Source of the DNA: Alphaproteobacteria bacterium
GTDB taxonomy: Bacteria; Pseudomonadota; Alphaproteobacteria; Thalassobaculales; Thalassobaculaceae
Direction of reading: 5' to 3'
Length of the DNA stretch: 64,000 nt
NCBI GenBank assembly: GCA_024742605.1
Contig: JANSYC010000003.1
Span: 1 to 64,000, forward strand
The notes under the pieces were generated by a model, which saw only the letters and a list, made by a program, of their open reading frames with translations, was not told where the DNA came from and did no database searches. Each line of letters starts with the position of its first letter. Position 1 is the stretch's first letter. Below are positions 40,493 to 49,663 of this stretch, piece after piece. Both the position numbers and the translations under genes were made by a program.

Positions 40493-40726
40493 ATGCCTGC
40501 TCGCTTACCACCTCACGTCTTGCCGGGCTGGCCGCGTCTGATGCGCGCCGATATGGCAGCGGCGTATCTGGGGATGGGGAGCGGCACCCTTAACAGTCTT
40601 GAGATACCTCGCGTCAAGGCAAAATCTATTATGCTTTATGACCGTTACACCCTCGACGAGTTTGCTAATAGTCTTTCGCGGCGGATTATCGAATCTGATG
40701 ACGAGTTGGTTGGGAGGCTCGGTTGA
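40493..40726 (+). CDS. Excisionase-like small protein preceding the integrase
   Basis: A 77-residue protein with a predicted HTH (LMRADMAAAYLGMGSGTLNS) and a C-terminal part (DRYTLDEFANSLSRRIIE) typical of small proteins encoded just upstream of tyrosine integrases in tRNA-targeted islands. It probably directs excision or regulates the integrase. AAGGAAG precedes the ATG. Its stop overlaps the integrase start (TTGA), so the two are co-translated. Confidence 0.65.
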   Translation: MPARLPPHVLPGWPRLMRADMAAAYLGMGSGTLNSLEIPRVKAKSIMLYDRYTLDEFANSLSRRIIESDDELVGRLG

Positions 40727-41745
40727 GACAGAACCTTAGGAACATTCATCGGGTGCGCCGGCGCGGCAAGCTCTACTATTACCACCGCAAGACCAAGGTG
40801 CGGCTTCCTGGGGATCCTGGGTCAACCGAGTTCATGCGGGCATGGACCGCCGAGGAAGAGTCACTAGGCGGCCCAACCACCATTGAGGGCACACTAGGCG
40901 GGCTCATCGCCCACTATAGGGCATCGGACAAATTCAAGATGCTAGCACCTCGATCGAGGGCCGACTATCAGGGGGTGCTGGATTATCTGTTCCCGATCCG
41001 CGATACGCCACTCGTACGGCTCTCGCTCCTTCTGGTGGTCAAGATTCGAGATAAGGCAAACAAAGCCAAAGGCCGCACGTTCGCGAACAAACTGCTTTCC
41101 GTACTGTCCGTCATGTCGAACCACGGCAGGCTGTATGGCTTGATGACTGAGAACCCAGTCGAGGGTGTGCCACATATTCAGCGACCGAAAGGGATGCCAG
41201 AAGCGAACCGGCCTTGGTCTGACATTGAGGTCGCGGCGTTCCTTAAAGCCTCACCGCCCGGCGTTCGTACTGCCGTTGCCCTTGGGGCATATGCCGCGAT
41301 CCGTGAGGGCGACGCGCTGAAGCTCACATGGTCTGCAATCAGGGATGGCGCGATCGAGGTGCGGCAAGCGAAGACTGGTGACGTGATATGGCTTCCGTTG
41401 CGGTCTGAACTAATAGCGGTCCTTGATTCGATCGCTAAGGTATCGCCACAGATCGTAACGGGGCTGCGCGGCAAGCCCTACACCGGCGACGGCTTCCGAA
41501 CGATGTTTCAGCGTATTCGGGCGGAACTCGAAGCATCTGGCGAAGTTGACCCCGGCCTGACGTTCCATGGCCTTCGTCACACGGCCGCCACGAACCTTGC
41601 CGATGCAGGCTGCGATGATCGCGACATTATGGCCGTCACGGGTCACAAGTCGCTCGCAATGGTTCAGAAATACACAAGTCGGGCAGACCGAAAGAGACGA
41701 GCAACTTCTGCCATCACTCGGATGAATCGCGAACAAGAACTGTAA
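40723..41745 (+). CDS. Tyrosine-type site-specific integrase (island integrase)
   Basis: A 340-residue integrase with a full catalytic set. Arg I is in AAIREGDALKLTWSA, the box-II H-x-L-R in LTFHGLRHTAATNLADAGCD, His in MAVTGHKSLA, and the nucleophile in VQKYTSRADR. The N-terminal arm and SAM-like domain (residues 1-140) are present. A TTG start overlapping the upstream stop was chosen because the arm would otherwise be truncated. It lies 35 bp from the 3' end of tRNA-Thr, so the tRNA is the probable attachment site and this enzyme the probable island integrase. Confidence 0.88.
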   Translation: MRQNLRNIHRVRRRGKLYYYHRKTKVRLPGDPGSTEFMRAWTAEEESLGGPTTIEGTLGGLIAHYRASDKFKMLAPRSRADYQGVLDYLFPIRDTPLVRLSLLLVVKIRDKANKAKGRTFANKLLSVLSVMSNHGRLYGLMTENPVEGVPHIQRPKGMPEANRPWSDIEVAAFLKASPPGVRTAVALGAYAAIREGDALKLTWSAIRDGAIEVRQAKTGDVIWLPLRSELIAVLDSIAKVSPQIVTGLRGKPYTGDGFRTMFQRIRAELEASGEVDPGLTFHGLRHTAATNLADAGCDDRDIMAVTGHKSLAMVQKYTSRADRKRRATSAITRMNREQEL

Positions 41746-41780
41746 AACATCTGTGAAAGTGTAAAACATTTCCGGAAAAA

Positions 41781-41856
<76 letters not shown>

Positions 41857-41983
41857 ACCGGACCCGACTCGGTGGCGATCCATGCGATCACCGCCTTTGG
41901 GAGCGCCCTAAATACGTTTGCTGACTTCGGATTGCAAGTCAGTCTTGCCCGCCAAGCCGAGTGCCGCTGCCGAGCGTCTGACT

Positions 41984-42784
41984 TCAGGCGTCGATGCTGA
42001 TGGCGCCACGGCTGGGGAGGAGAGAAGTCAGGGAGCCGAGCGGGTTCGCGACGCCGGATCCTCCGGACTCGAAGAACTTCTGCAAGGGCGCGATATCGCC
42101 ACCCCGATAGGCCTTCAGGGCGTCCTGAACCTGGGTAACGCGATCCAGGCTGGCTTGCGCTGCTTCCAGCCGTTTGGTCGCCCGTTCCGAGGACTGGGTT
42201 CCGGTGTCGCGCCGTTCGAAATTCGGCTTGCTCAAGCCGGCACGGATCTGCTCGGCCGTGAGGCCTACCGATTGGCCGGCCAGATCGAGGACCTTGGTAT
42301 CCGCCGCTTCGACCTTGCCGTCGCGGGCAACCGCGATCTCGAGGCCGAGTTGGCGGATCGAGGCGAAACCTCCGTCTTGATCGCCTTCCTCCGCCAAGGT
42401 CACCTCGACCGAGGTGACGCGAAATTGCACGAAGAACGGCTCCCCGCTCTGTTCAGCGGCCGACACGGAGTCTTCAATGGAGGCAAGCGCGCGTTGAGTC
42501 TGTTCCTCGGAATTGGCCTGGAAGGTGTCAAAGAACCCCTTGATGGCCTGCAGCAAACGGTCCCGGAAGGTCACGTCGTCGCGTCCGTCGGGCTCGACCG
42601 TGATGTAGCCTGGGTCGTTCACCGCAGCCGGGCGGCTAGTCGGAAGTATCGAAGGTTTCGGTGCCGCGCGGGAGAGGGAGGCACTTGACAGAGTCGTACC
42701 GAGAGATCCGGCAGTCTTCGACGTGTCGGAGGTCGACAGTGACGGTGCGGCCGCGAGGCCGTAGCTCAGAGAAGCAAAATCCAT
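41984..42784 (-). CDS. Hypothetical protein (266 aa)
   Basis: A 266-residue cytoplasmic protein of unknown function. The N-terminal 70 residues are Ser/Ala/Thr-rich and probably disordered. The middle has a helical stretch (FRDRLLQAIKGFFDTFQANS, EEQTQRALASIEDSVSAAEQ) and then a beta-rich part (FFVQFRVTSVEVTLAEEG). The C-terminus (ALKAYRGGDIAPLQKFFESG) looks ordered. The ATG at 42784 follows GGGGA. An upstream in-frame reading is less likely. It sits between the tRNA and hemY and is probably monocistronic. Confidence 0.65.
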   Translation of the reverse strand: MDFASLSYGLAAAPSLSTSDTSKTAGSLGTTLSSASLSRAAPKPSILPTSRPAAVNDPGYITVEPDGRDDVTFRDRLLQAIKGFFDTFQANSEEQTQRALASIEDSVSAAEQSGEPFFVQFRVTSVEVTLAEEGDQDGGFASIRQLGLEIAVARDGKVEAADTKVLDLAGQSVGLTAEQIRAGLSKPNFERRDTGTQSSERATKRLEAAQASLDRVTQVQDALKAYRGGDIAPLQKFFESGGSGVANPLGSLTSLLPSRGAISIDA

Positions 42785-42921
42785 GGCACATCCCCTTCTG
42801 GGAAGAAGCCGTTCGCTTCCAGAAACAGCTTCCCGTAGCTCGGCTTTATTGCCGACGCTTAAAATTATACCCAACTTTATGCCAAGAGTCTCAGAAAAAA
42901 ATCAGTTCTCAGTTTCGCATC

Positions 42922-44328
42922 CTATGCCGCCGTGCGTTCTGAGGCGCTCGGCCCGACCGGGGCTCCGTCCATATCGATGACCGGCCCATCGCTGCCGTGC
43001 TGACCGGACCCGTCGTGAGGGAGCGGAATCATAACTGTGACATGGGCCGGTGTGCTCCAGCTCAGTGTGTTGAAACCGTCGCAATTCCCACAGATCGCCG
43101 ACCACCGGTCCGAGATCGCGCCGCAGGTTCCACAGGTCCAACTTGGATCCCGGTCCATGGTGGCGGCCCGTTCCAGCCAAATACGGGTCGCTTTGACGTC
43201 GCCCTGGTCATGCTCCTCGAGCGCCGCCCACAATCGGCAGGCCCGCGGCGATAGCTCGGATTCGGAAACTGCCTCCAACTGAAGCCGCGCCTCGGCGTAG
43301 TGCTCGGAGGCCAGGCCCGCAGCCGCGACCATCAATTTGCTTTCGACATGATCGGGGGCCTTGCGTGCGAGTTCGGTCACCCGGCGATAGGTTGCGTGCG
43401 GCGTCTCGTCCGGAACCAGGGCGATGAAAGCTTCGGCCAGGTCGGGATGGGCGACCCGGGCCCAATTGTCCTCGACCAACCGGTTCGCCCGCTTCGGTTT
43501 GCCGGCTGCCATCTCCGCGTGCACCTTTTCGATCAAGGCGGGGACGAAGTCCGGTGCGCTGTCGACGGCGTTGCCGGCATGGCTGATCGCGGCATCGGAA
43601 TCGCCCTGCTCGATCGCGTCCCGCGCCCGCTCCACCAGGATGGCGGATCGGTGCCCCAAGGCGACGTCTTCCGGCAGAATCTTGGCGCGGACGGCTTCGT
43701 AAACGGCTCTCTGCGCGTCAACCCATCGCCGGGCCCGGGCCAGGAGGAAGACCCGCGTGGTCGCAACATAGGCTGCGTCCGGACGCAGTTTAAACGCCTC
43801 TTCCGCCAGTTCCAGCGCATGCTCGTCGTCGCCGCGCGAGACCGCCTGCCGGAGTAGGCCTGAGAGGCCGATGAAAGCGGTCTCCGGGTTCTCCCGCAGG
43901 GCCGCAAAATACCGTGCGGCTGCGGCGTGGTCGCCGGCAAGCGCCGCGGCCTGAGCCGAGAGCAGCCGGGTCAGCTCCGGGTCCTGCAACTGTTGATCGG
44001 CACGCCTGGCCTGACGGCGGGCTTCCTCGGCGTCTCCGGCGGCCACTGCGGCAAGGCCGAGCGTGAGCGCGCGGTAGCCCCGGTGCTTGCGTTTGTCGGC
44101 CCGGCTTCGGAACCAGGACCCTGGTGCGGACAAGATGGCATCCAGCATCCGCCAGCCCCGGGCGGTCAGGAAGATCGCCACCACCACGAGGAGCGCGAAC
44201 AGCCCGAAATTGGTCTGCAATTCCCAGCCCAACCAATTGACCGTGACTGATCCGGGGTTCTCGACCAGCCAGATCGCTATCCCGACGAAGATCGCGAGCT
44301 TGATGAAGAAAAAGATCGTGCGTCCCAT
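42922..44328 (-). CDS. hemY: HemY-like TPR membrane protein with zinc ribbon
   Basis: A 468-residue inner-membrane protein. Two membrane helices (FFFIKLAIFVGIAIWLVENP and FGLFALLVVVAIFLTARGW) form the HemY N-terminal domain. TPR-like helical repeats follow, with a C-terminal rubredoxin-like zinc ribbon (CGTCGAISDRWSAICGNCDG). HemY accompanies tetrapyrrole synthesis genes in proteobacteria, though its exact reaction is unsettled. The gene starts 3 bp after the stop of the hemD-Mic60 gene, so it is the third member of the hemC operon. Confidence 0.88.
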   Translation of the reverse strand: MGRTIFFFIKLAIFVGIAIWLVENPGSVTVNWLGWELQTNFGLFALLVVVAIFLTARGWRMLDAILSAPGSWFRSRADKRKHRGYRALTLGLAAVAAGDAEEARRQARRADQQLQDPELTRLLSAQAAALAGDHAAAARYFAALRENPETAFIGLSGLLRQAVSRGDDEHALELAEEAFKLRPDAAYVATTRVFLLARARRWVDAQRAVYEAVRAKILPEDVALGHRSAILVERARDAIEQGDSDAAISHAGNAVDSAPDFVPALIEKVHAEMAAGKPKRANRLVEDNWARVAHPDLAEAFIALVPDETPHATYRRVTELARKAPDHVESKLMVAAAGLASEHYAEARLQLEAVSESELSPRACRLWAALEEHDQGDVKATRIWLERAATMDRDPSWTCGTCGAISDRWSAICGNCDGFNTLSWSTPAHVTVMIPLPHDGSGQHGSDGPVIDMDGAPVGPSASERTAA

Positions 44329-44331
44329 CGA

Positions 44332-46758
44332 TCAGCCCCCGGAAATGTTGGCGATCGCCGCCGATTGCAGCACACCGACAGCTTGATCCACGGCGAGCCG
44401 GTCCTTCGCATCCGCAAGCCACCGGGCCGCCGCTTGTGCAGGAACGCCCTCCAGGCGGGACAGCGTATCCACCGCGGCCTGCAGATCGCCAGCGCGGACC
44501 GCGTTCTCGGCAGAGGTGACCAGTTCGTCCAAGCTGTCGCCGCCGGTCGAGGTGGTCCGACGGACGCTCACAAGTGCTGCCACATTTCGGAGCGCCGCGC
44601 CGACGAACCCCTCATTGATACCAACCAGGTCCGCGTCCAGGATGTCGGTCGCCACCCTTGGATAGGTGTCGCGCAGGACGGTGCGCGACGGCACGCCGCC
44701 GGAAAATGTCTTCAGGGTGTCGAGTGCGGATGCCACGTCGGCACCCGCATCGCCACCCGCCACCGCCGCAGCTTCGAGCTCGGCGGAGAACCCGCCCGAC
44801 CGGCTGCTCGCCAGGGCCAGTTGGTTGGCGGCGATCAGAAACGCCCCGGCCTGCTCGCTGTCGCTGCGGGTGTCGGCGATCGCGGTGCTGAGTTTGCCGA
44901 CCTCCGCCTTGATCCCGTCGAGCTTCGCGGACAACGTCCCCCGAGCTGCGGCCTCCTCCTGGAGGGCCCGGTCCAGCCGACCGGACAGTTCGGACACCGT
45001 TCCGGACAGTTCCGCAAAGTCCTCGGGCGAGACCGCGCGCGCGGGTGTCTTGGTCTCGAGCGCCTCCAGGCGTGTCCCCATGTCGGCGAGTTTACTGGAA
45101 AGTTCGGCGGCCAGCGGCCCGATCCCGTTGCCGTCCGAATCCCCACCCAGATTGTCTCGCAGGATGGCGAGTTCATCCCCGAAGGTCGAAAGCGTGCGCT
45201 GGGTATCGTCGATCTGGGCCTGCAACCCGGTCACCTGACCAGTAACATCACCGTCGGGGGCCGCTGAAGCAGGGGCTGCCTTCAACGCTGCGATGTCCTG
45301 CGCCATCGTGTCCAAGCGTTCAGTGAGTGCGTCAATATCGCTGTCCGACGCGGCGGGCGCGGTCGGTTCTGGGGCCGGTTCCGGCTCGGCCTTTGGCGCC
45401 GGTGCTGCAACTTCCGCATCTCTGGTGGCTGTCGGCGTCGCCTGCGTCGCCTGAGCACTGTCGGGGACCGCCGGTGCGGCCGTGTCCGAGGCTGCTGCGG
45501 CCTGTTCTGGGGCCTTGTCTGCGGCGGTCTCGACCGGGGGCAGTGTCACGCCCACCTGTTCGGCGTAGGGGAGCGCGTGCTGGCGCCATACCGGATAGGT
45601 GGCGTACAGACCGACGCCGATCAGCGCGATCAGGATCAGGGTCACCAGGAACCGGCCGCCGCCGCTGCTTTTCACGGTCGTCGCGGTTGGGCGGGTGGTG
45701 TCCGCGTCGGAGCTGTCCTCGCGCACCACATCCTCGGTCCGATCGTTGCCGTCGCCCCCGATCAGGCTGTCGTCGCCGCTTTCCGCTGCGACCGTATCTG
45801 CACCCCAGGGGCCCGAGCCGCTATCGTCCGCGCCGGTAGCGGACTCCGCATCGATCTTGTCCGGATCGGCGCCGGTCACGCTGCTGTTGTCCTTCTCGGT
45901 CATACGACCGTCTCCTTCTTCATCATGTCCGTCCCGAGCGGTTCGGGTTGGGGCTGGGGGATCGTCCCCGATCAAGGCCGTCAGCAGCGCAACTCTTGTC
46001 GGCGCCTCGGCGGCGGTCACCGAAGACCACCGGGCCGGATCGCCGGAAACCTCAGCTTGCGCCAACGCGGTTTCCTCGACCAGCGCGTCGGCGATCGATG
46101 CGCTGAAACAAACCGCCCGCCATCGAGTTATATGGGGCAGCCCCAGCGTTTCGCCCAGCACCCTAACAAAGTGACGGGCGCTGCGGGGAGAGAAAAACAC
46201 GATATCGGCGTCCGTCGTGGCCCGCAGACGGGTGCATAGATCCGCGTCGAACCGCTCCACCTCCACGGCGGCATAGGCGACCCGCCGTTCGACCGAGATC
46301 GTGCTGCCGGAAAGCGCGGCGCTCAGATCAACCCGAATGTCCCGGCCGCTTAGCCAAAGCAGATGTCTGCTGGCGCTTCCGAGTTCCGCGCGCAGGTCTT
46401 CAACCAGATCGGCGGCGGTCCCTGCGCCGTCCCGCACATCGGTGAACCCCGCCGCCCGCGCCCGCTGTCCCGTTGCTGTCCCAACAGCCCAGACCGTCGC
46501 GTCGCGCCGGATCTGCAATCTGGCCAGCGCATCGGCCCCGTTGGCGCTGGTGACGATCATACCGTCCAGATCTTTCGGCACCGAGGGATCGAAGTCGACC
46601 GGCCGGATCTCCAGCACAGGCGCCAGGATGACCTCGCGGCCGCGTGCCCGAAGCGTGTCTGCAAGCACCCGCGCGTCCTCGAGGGGACGGGTGATCACGA
46701 CCGGCACCGCTACGATCGGTTTCGTGCCGGCTGGCCCCCTATGGTCGGGCCGCGCCAT
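44332..46758 (-). CDS. hemD: Uroporphyrinogen-III synthase (HemD) fused in frame to a Mic60/mitofilin-like protein
   Basis: A single 808-residue reading frame. Residues about 14-270 are HemD (VVITRPLEDARVLADTLRAR, IVTSANGADALARL, FFSPRSARHFVRVL), which closes hydroxymethylbilane to uroporphyrinogen III. After an acidic linker comes a membrane helix (GGGRFLVTLILIALIGVGLY), an Ala/Pro-rich stretch, a coiled coil and the mitofilin C-terminal domain (QAGAFLIAANQLALASSRSG onwards, COG4223-like). In most alphaproteobacteria these are two adjacent genes. Here no stop separates them, but an internal ATG at 45903 has a GGAG ribosome-binding site, so a separate Mic60 could also be made. It begins 3 bp after the hemC stop. 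Confidence 0.8.
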   Translation of the reverse strand: MARPDHRGPAGTKPIVAVPVVITRPLEDARVLADTLRARGREVILAPVLEIRPVDFDPSVPKDLDGMIVTSANGADALARLQIRRDATVWAVGTATGQRARAAGFTDVRDGAGTAADLVEDLRAELGSASRHLLWLSGRDIRVDLSAALSGSTISVERRVAYAAVEVERFDADLCTRLRATTDADIVFFSPRSARHFVRVLGETLGLPHITRWRAVCFSASIADALVEETALAQAEVSGDPARWSSVTAAEAPTRVALLTALIGDDPPAPTRTARDGHDEEGDGRMTEKDNSSVTGADPDKIDAESATGADDSGSGPWGADTVAAESGDDSLIGGDGNDRTEDVVREDSSDADTTRPTATTVKSSGGGRFLVTLILIALIGVGLYATYPVWRQHALPYAEQVGVTLPPVETAADKAPEQAAAASDTAAPAVPDSAQATQATPTATRDAEVAAPAPKAEPEPAPEPTAPAASDSDIDALTERLDTMAQDIAALKAAPASAAPDGDVTGQVTGLQAQIDDTQRTLSTFGDELAILRDNLGGDSDGNGIGPLAAELSSKLADMGTRLEALETKTPARAVSPEDFAELSGTVSELSGRLDRALQEEAAARGTLSAKLDGIKAEVGKLSTAIADTRSDSEQAGAFLIAANQLALASSRSGGFSAELEAAAVAGGDAGADVASALDTLKTFSGGVPSRTVLRDTYPRVATDILDADLVGINEGFVGAALRNVAALVSVRRTTSTGGDSLDELVTSAENAVRAGDLQAAVDTLSRLEGVPAQAAARWLADAKDRLAVDQAVGVLQSAAIANISGG

Positions 46759-46761
46759 GGA

Positions 46762-47728
46762 TCAGACCGCGAGGAAGTCGCGGCCGCATTTCGCCAGGAT
46801 CGCTTCCCCGATCGTGGTTCCCAGGTCCTCCGGGCGCTGCGGGTCGCCGGAACCGGCATCGTCGAACCGGTGCTGGCCGTCGAGCGATAGCACGGCGCCT
46901 TCCAGTATCAGTTTTCCATCCACCAGCCGGGCATGGCCTGAGATCGGTGTCCGGCAGGATCCGTCGAGCGCCCGCAGCATGGCCCGTTCGGCCCGAACAA
47001 CGGTGTGGCTGTCCGGATGATCGAGAGTCGACACCCAGTCCCGGATCTGCGAGTCGCGCGCGGAAGCCTCGCCGTCGCGGGTCTGGATGGCGATTGCGCC
47101 CTGGGCCACCGGCGGCGGCATCTCGTCCCGTTCAAGGATTTTGGTGATAACATCCGCCTTGCCAAGCCGTTTCAGCCCGCAGGTCGCCAGCAGGGTGGCC
47201 ATGGCATCGCCCTCTGCCAGCTTGCGCAACCTCGTGTCTACATTGCCTCGGAACAGCACCACGTCCAGATCGGGCCGCCGGTTCAGCAGCAAGGCGCGCC
47301 GCCGCACGGACGCGGTCCCGAATCGCGCGCCCTTCGGCAAATCCTCGATGGCGCTCACATGGGGAGAGACAAAGGCGTCGCGGGGATCCTCGCGCGGCAG
47401 CACGGCGGTGATCGTCGTGCCCTCCGCCACGCTGGTCTCCATATCCTTCATGGAATGGATGGCAACATCGATCCGCCCGCTGAGCAGTGCGTCCTCGACC
47501 TCCTTGATGAACAGGCCCTTGCCGCCCACGTCGGCCAGGGGTCGGTCGCGGACCATGTCCCCGGTCGAGGTGATTTTCTCGATCCCGATCGCACCCGGGG
47601 CACCCAGCTCCGGGAAGGCCGCGATCAGCCGGTCCCTGGTCTCGTGGGTTTGCGCTAGGGCCAGTAGGGACCCGCGAGACCCCAGGATGACCTTGGGCGT
47701 TTCTGAAGACGAACTGTTTGCGCTCATG
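46762..47728 (-). CDS. hemC: Hydroxymethylbilane synthase (porphobilinogen deaminase)
   Basis: HemC joins four porphobilinogen units into hydroxymethylbilane. The 321-residue product shows KVILGSRGSLLALAQTHETR near its start, then GGKGLFIKEVEDALLSGRID and VAIHSMKDMETSVAEG. The cofactor-binding Cys lies in RALDGSCRTPISGHA. The ATG at 47728 matches the usual family start. An upstream extension would overlap tsaD. It heads the hemC-hemD/Mic60-hemY operon and is divergent from tsaD, an arrangement common in alphaproteobacteria. Confidence 0.93.
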
Positions 47729-47753
47729 GGTCTTTCGTGTAGACGGCGGTTGA

Positions 47754-48860
47754 ATGATCGTTGACGTGGCGATCCTAAAGAGGAAACGCACGAGAGTGAA
47801 ACCCATCCTGGGCATCGAGACCAGTTGTGACGAAACGGCGGCTTCCGTGGTGGCCGCGGATCGCACAATTCTGTCCAATGTCGTGCTCAGCCAGCTCGAC
47901 GAGCACCGGGCATTCGGCGGGGTGGTTCCGGAGATCGCGGCGCGGGCGCATCTGGATCATCTGGACCGCATCGTTGCTCAGGCGCTGGGCGATGCTGGGC
48001 TGAAGCTGGGCGATCTCTCGGCGATCGCCGCCACCGCCGGGCCGGGGCTGATCGGCGGCGTGCTGGTGGGGGCGACCACGGCAAAGGCCCTGGCCATGGT
48101 TGCGGGGCTGCCGTTTCTGGCGATCAATCATCTTGAAGGTCATGCATTGACGGCGCGGCTGACCGACAATGTGGCCTACCCCTATCTGCTGCTGCTGGTC
48201 TCGGGCGGGCACTGCCAGGTGCTGGCGGTGGAAGGTGTCGGGCGCTACCGGCGTCTGGGCACCACGATCGACGACGCTGCGGGCGAGGCCTTCGACAAGA
48301 CAGCCAAGCTGATGGGACTTGGCTATCCCGGTGGACCCGCGTTGGAGCGGGCGGCAAAGGCAGGTGATTCCAAGCGGTTCGCCCTGCCGCGTCCGATGCT
48401 GGGACGGCCTGGATGCGATTTCTCGTTCTCCGGTCTGAAGACCGCCGTGCGCCGTCGGGTCGATGAACTGGGCGAGGCGCTCGATCCCCAGGCCACGGCC
48501 GATCTCGCGGCCTGTTTTCAGGCGGCGGTGGCGGCCTCACTGGTCGACCGGTCGCGCCATGCGATCGAGATGTTCGAGGTCGACCATGGTGCGGGCCATG
48601 CCTTTGTGGTCGCGGGTGGTGTGGCCGCGAATCAGAGCCTGCGCGCTGCCCTGTCCGAACTGGCCGGGAGCCGGGGGATGCCGTTCATCGCCCCGCCGAT
48701 GGCTCTTTGCACCGACAACGCCGCGATGATCGCCTGGGCCGGGCACGAGCGGATGGCGGCAGACCCACAGGGTGACGGCCTCGACTTCAAGCCCCGCCCC
48801 CGCTGGCCACTCGATCCCGGCGCTGCCAGATCCATTGGTGCAGGTGCCGTGAAGGCGTAG
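47754..48860 (+). CDS. tsaD: tRNA N6-threonylcarbamoyladenosine transferase TsaD
   Basis: TsaD transfers the threonylcarbamoyl group to A37 of ANN-decoding tRNAs, working with TsaB, TsaE and TsaC. Family landmarks are [16 protein letters not shown] at the N-terminus, the metal-binding [41 protein letters not shown] and [12 protein letters not shown]. The length is normal. The ATG at 47754 gives a 14-residue extra N-terminus. GTG at 47796 (VKPILGIE) could be the true start, with GAGGA before it. Divergent from hemC. Confidence 0.93.
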   Translation: MIVDVAILKRKRTRVKPILGIETSCDETAASVVAADRTILSNVVLSQLDEHRAFGGVVPEIAARAHLDHLDRIVAQALGDAGLKLGDLSAIAATAGPGLIGGVLVGATTAKALAMVAGLPFLAINHLEGHALTARLTDNVAYPYLLLLVSGGHCQVLAVEGVGRYRRLGTTIDDAAGEAFDKTAKLMGLGYPGGPALERAAKAGDSKRFALPRPMLGRPGCDFSFSGLKTAVRRRVDELGEALDPQATADLAACFQAAVAASLVDRSRHAIEMFEVDHGAGHAFVVAGGVAANQSLRAALSELAGSRGMPFIAPPMALCTDNAAMIAWAGHERMAADPQGDGLDFKPRPRWPLDPGAARSIGAGAVKA

Positions 48861-48944
48861 GCCCGTCCGCCGCGTCTTCCCCGTCGCGATCGGTTGGGGT
48901 AGCGTCCGGTCCTCGGATCAATCATGACTTTTGGGGAGAAACCC

Positions 48945-49238
48945 GTGCTGTTTTCCATTGTCTGCGTCGACAAGCCGAACTCGGTCCAGCTGCGCATGGA
49001 CACCCGCCCGGAGCATGTGGAGCACCTGAAGGCCCATGCCGACCGTCTGTTGCTGGCGGGCCCAAATCTGGCCGAGGACGGGACCACGCCGATCGGCTCG
49101 ATCCTGGTGTTCCAGGCGGAGACCGCTGCCGAGGCCAAGGCGTTCGCGGACGCCGATCCCTATACCAAGGCCGGCCTGTTCGAGAGTGTGACCATCAAGG
49201 GCTTCCGCAAGGTCCTTGTTAAGCCGGAGCTCGAATAG
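48945..49238 (+). CDS. YciI-family protein
   Basis: A 97-residue ferredoxin-like alpha-beta protein of the YciI/muconolactone-isomerase type: FSIVCVDKPNSVQLRMDTRP, EHVEHLKAHADRLLLAGP, IGSILVFQAETAAEAKAFAD and DPYTKAGLFESVTIKGF. The family has a conserved His-Asp pair with unclear catalytic role. GTG at 48945 was chosen because GGGGAG lies 6 nt before it. The in-frame ATG at 48924 has no such signal. It ends 2 bp before the EVE-domain gene, so the two are probably co-transcribed with tsaD. Confidence 0.82.
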   Translation: MLFSIVCVDKPNSVQLRMDTRPEHVEHLKAHADRLLLAGPNLAEDGTTPIGSILVFQAETAAEAKAFADADPYTKAGLFESVTIKGFRKVLVKPELE

Positions 49239-49240
49239 TC

Positions 49241-49663
49241 ATGGCGTATTGGCTGTTCAAGTCGGAGCCGGGCACCTGGTCCTGGGATGATCAGGTCCGG
49301 AAGGGCGATGAGGGCGAGGGCTGGGACGGGGTCCGGAACTATCAGGCCTCGAACAACATGAAGGCCATGAAGGTCGGTGATCGCGGGTTCTTCTATCACT
49401 CGGTCAACGAGAAGCAGATCGTCGGCATCGTCGAGGTGATCGAGGAATATCATCCTGATCCGACCGACGCCTCTGCCCGGTTCGGGATGGTCACGGTCAA
49501 GGCGGTCAAGCCGGTCAAGCGGCCTGTCACCCTGGCCGAGGTCAAGGCGACCGAGGCCCTGGCGGAGTTTCCGCTGATCCGCCAGTCGCGGCTTTCGGTG
49601 GTGCCGGTGACCGAGGATCAATGGAAACTGATCTGCAAGATGGCGGAGACTGACCCGGCGTGA
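49241..49663 (+). CDS. EVE domain-containing protein
   Basis: A 140-residue protein that is essentially one EVE (PUA-like) domain: AYWLFKSEPGTWSWDDQVRK, GWDGVRNYQASNNMKAMKVG and DRGFFYHSVNEKQIVGIVEV. EVE domains bind modified nucleobases in DNA or RNA. The stop overlaps the next start (GTGA). Association with YciI and tsaD-type genes is common in alphaproteobacteria. Confidence 0.88.
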   Translation: MAYWLFKSEPGTWSWDDQVRKGDEGEGWDGVRNYQASNNMKAMKVGDRGFFYHSVNEKQIVGIVEVIEEYHPDPTDASARFGMVTVKAVKPVKRPVTLAEVKATEALAEFPLIRQSRLSVVPVTEDQWKLICKMAETDPA

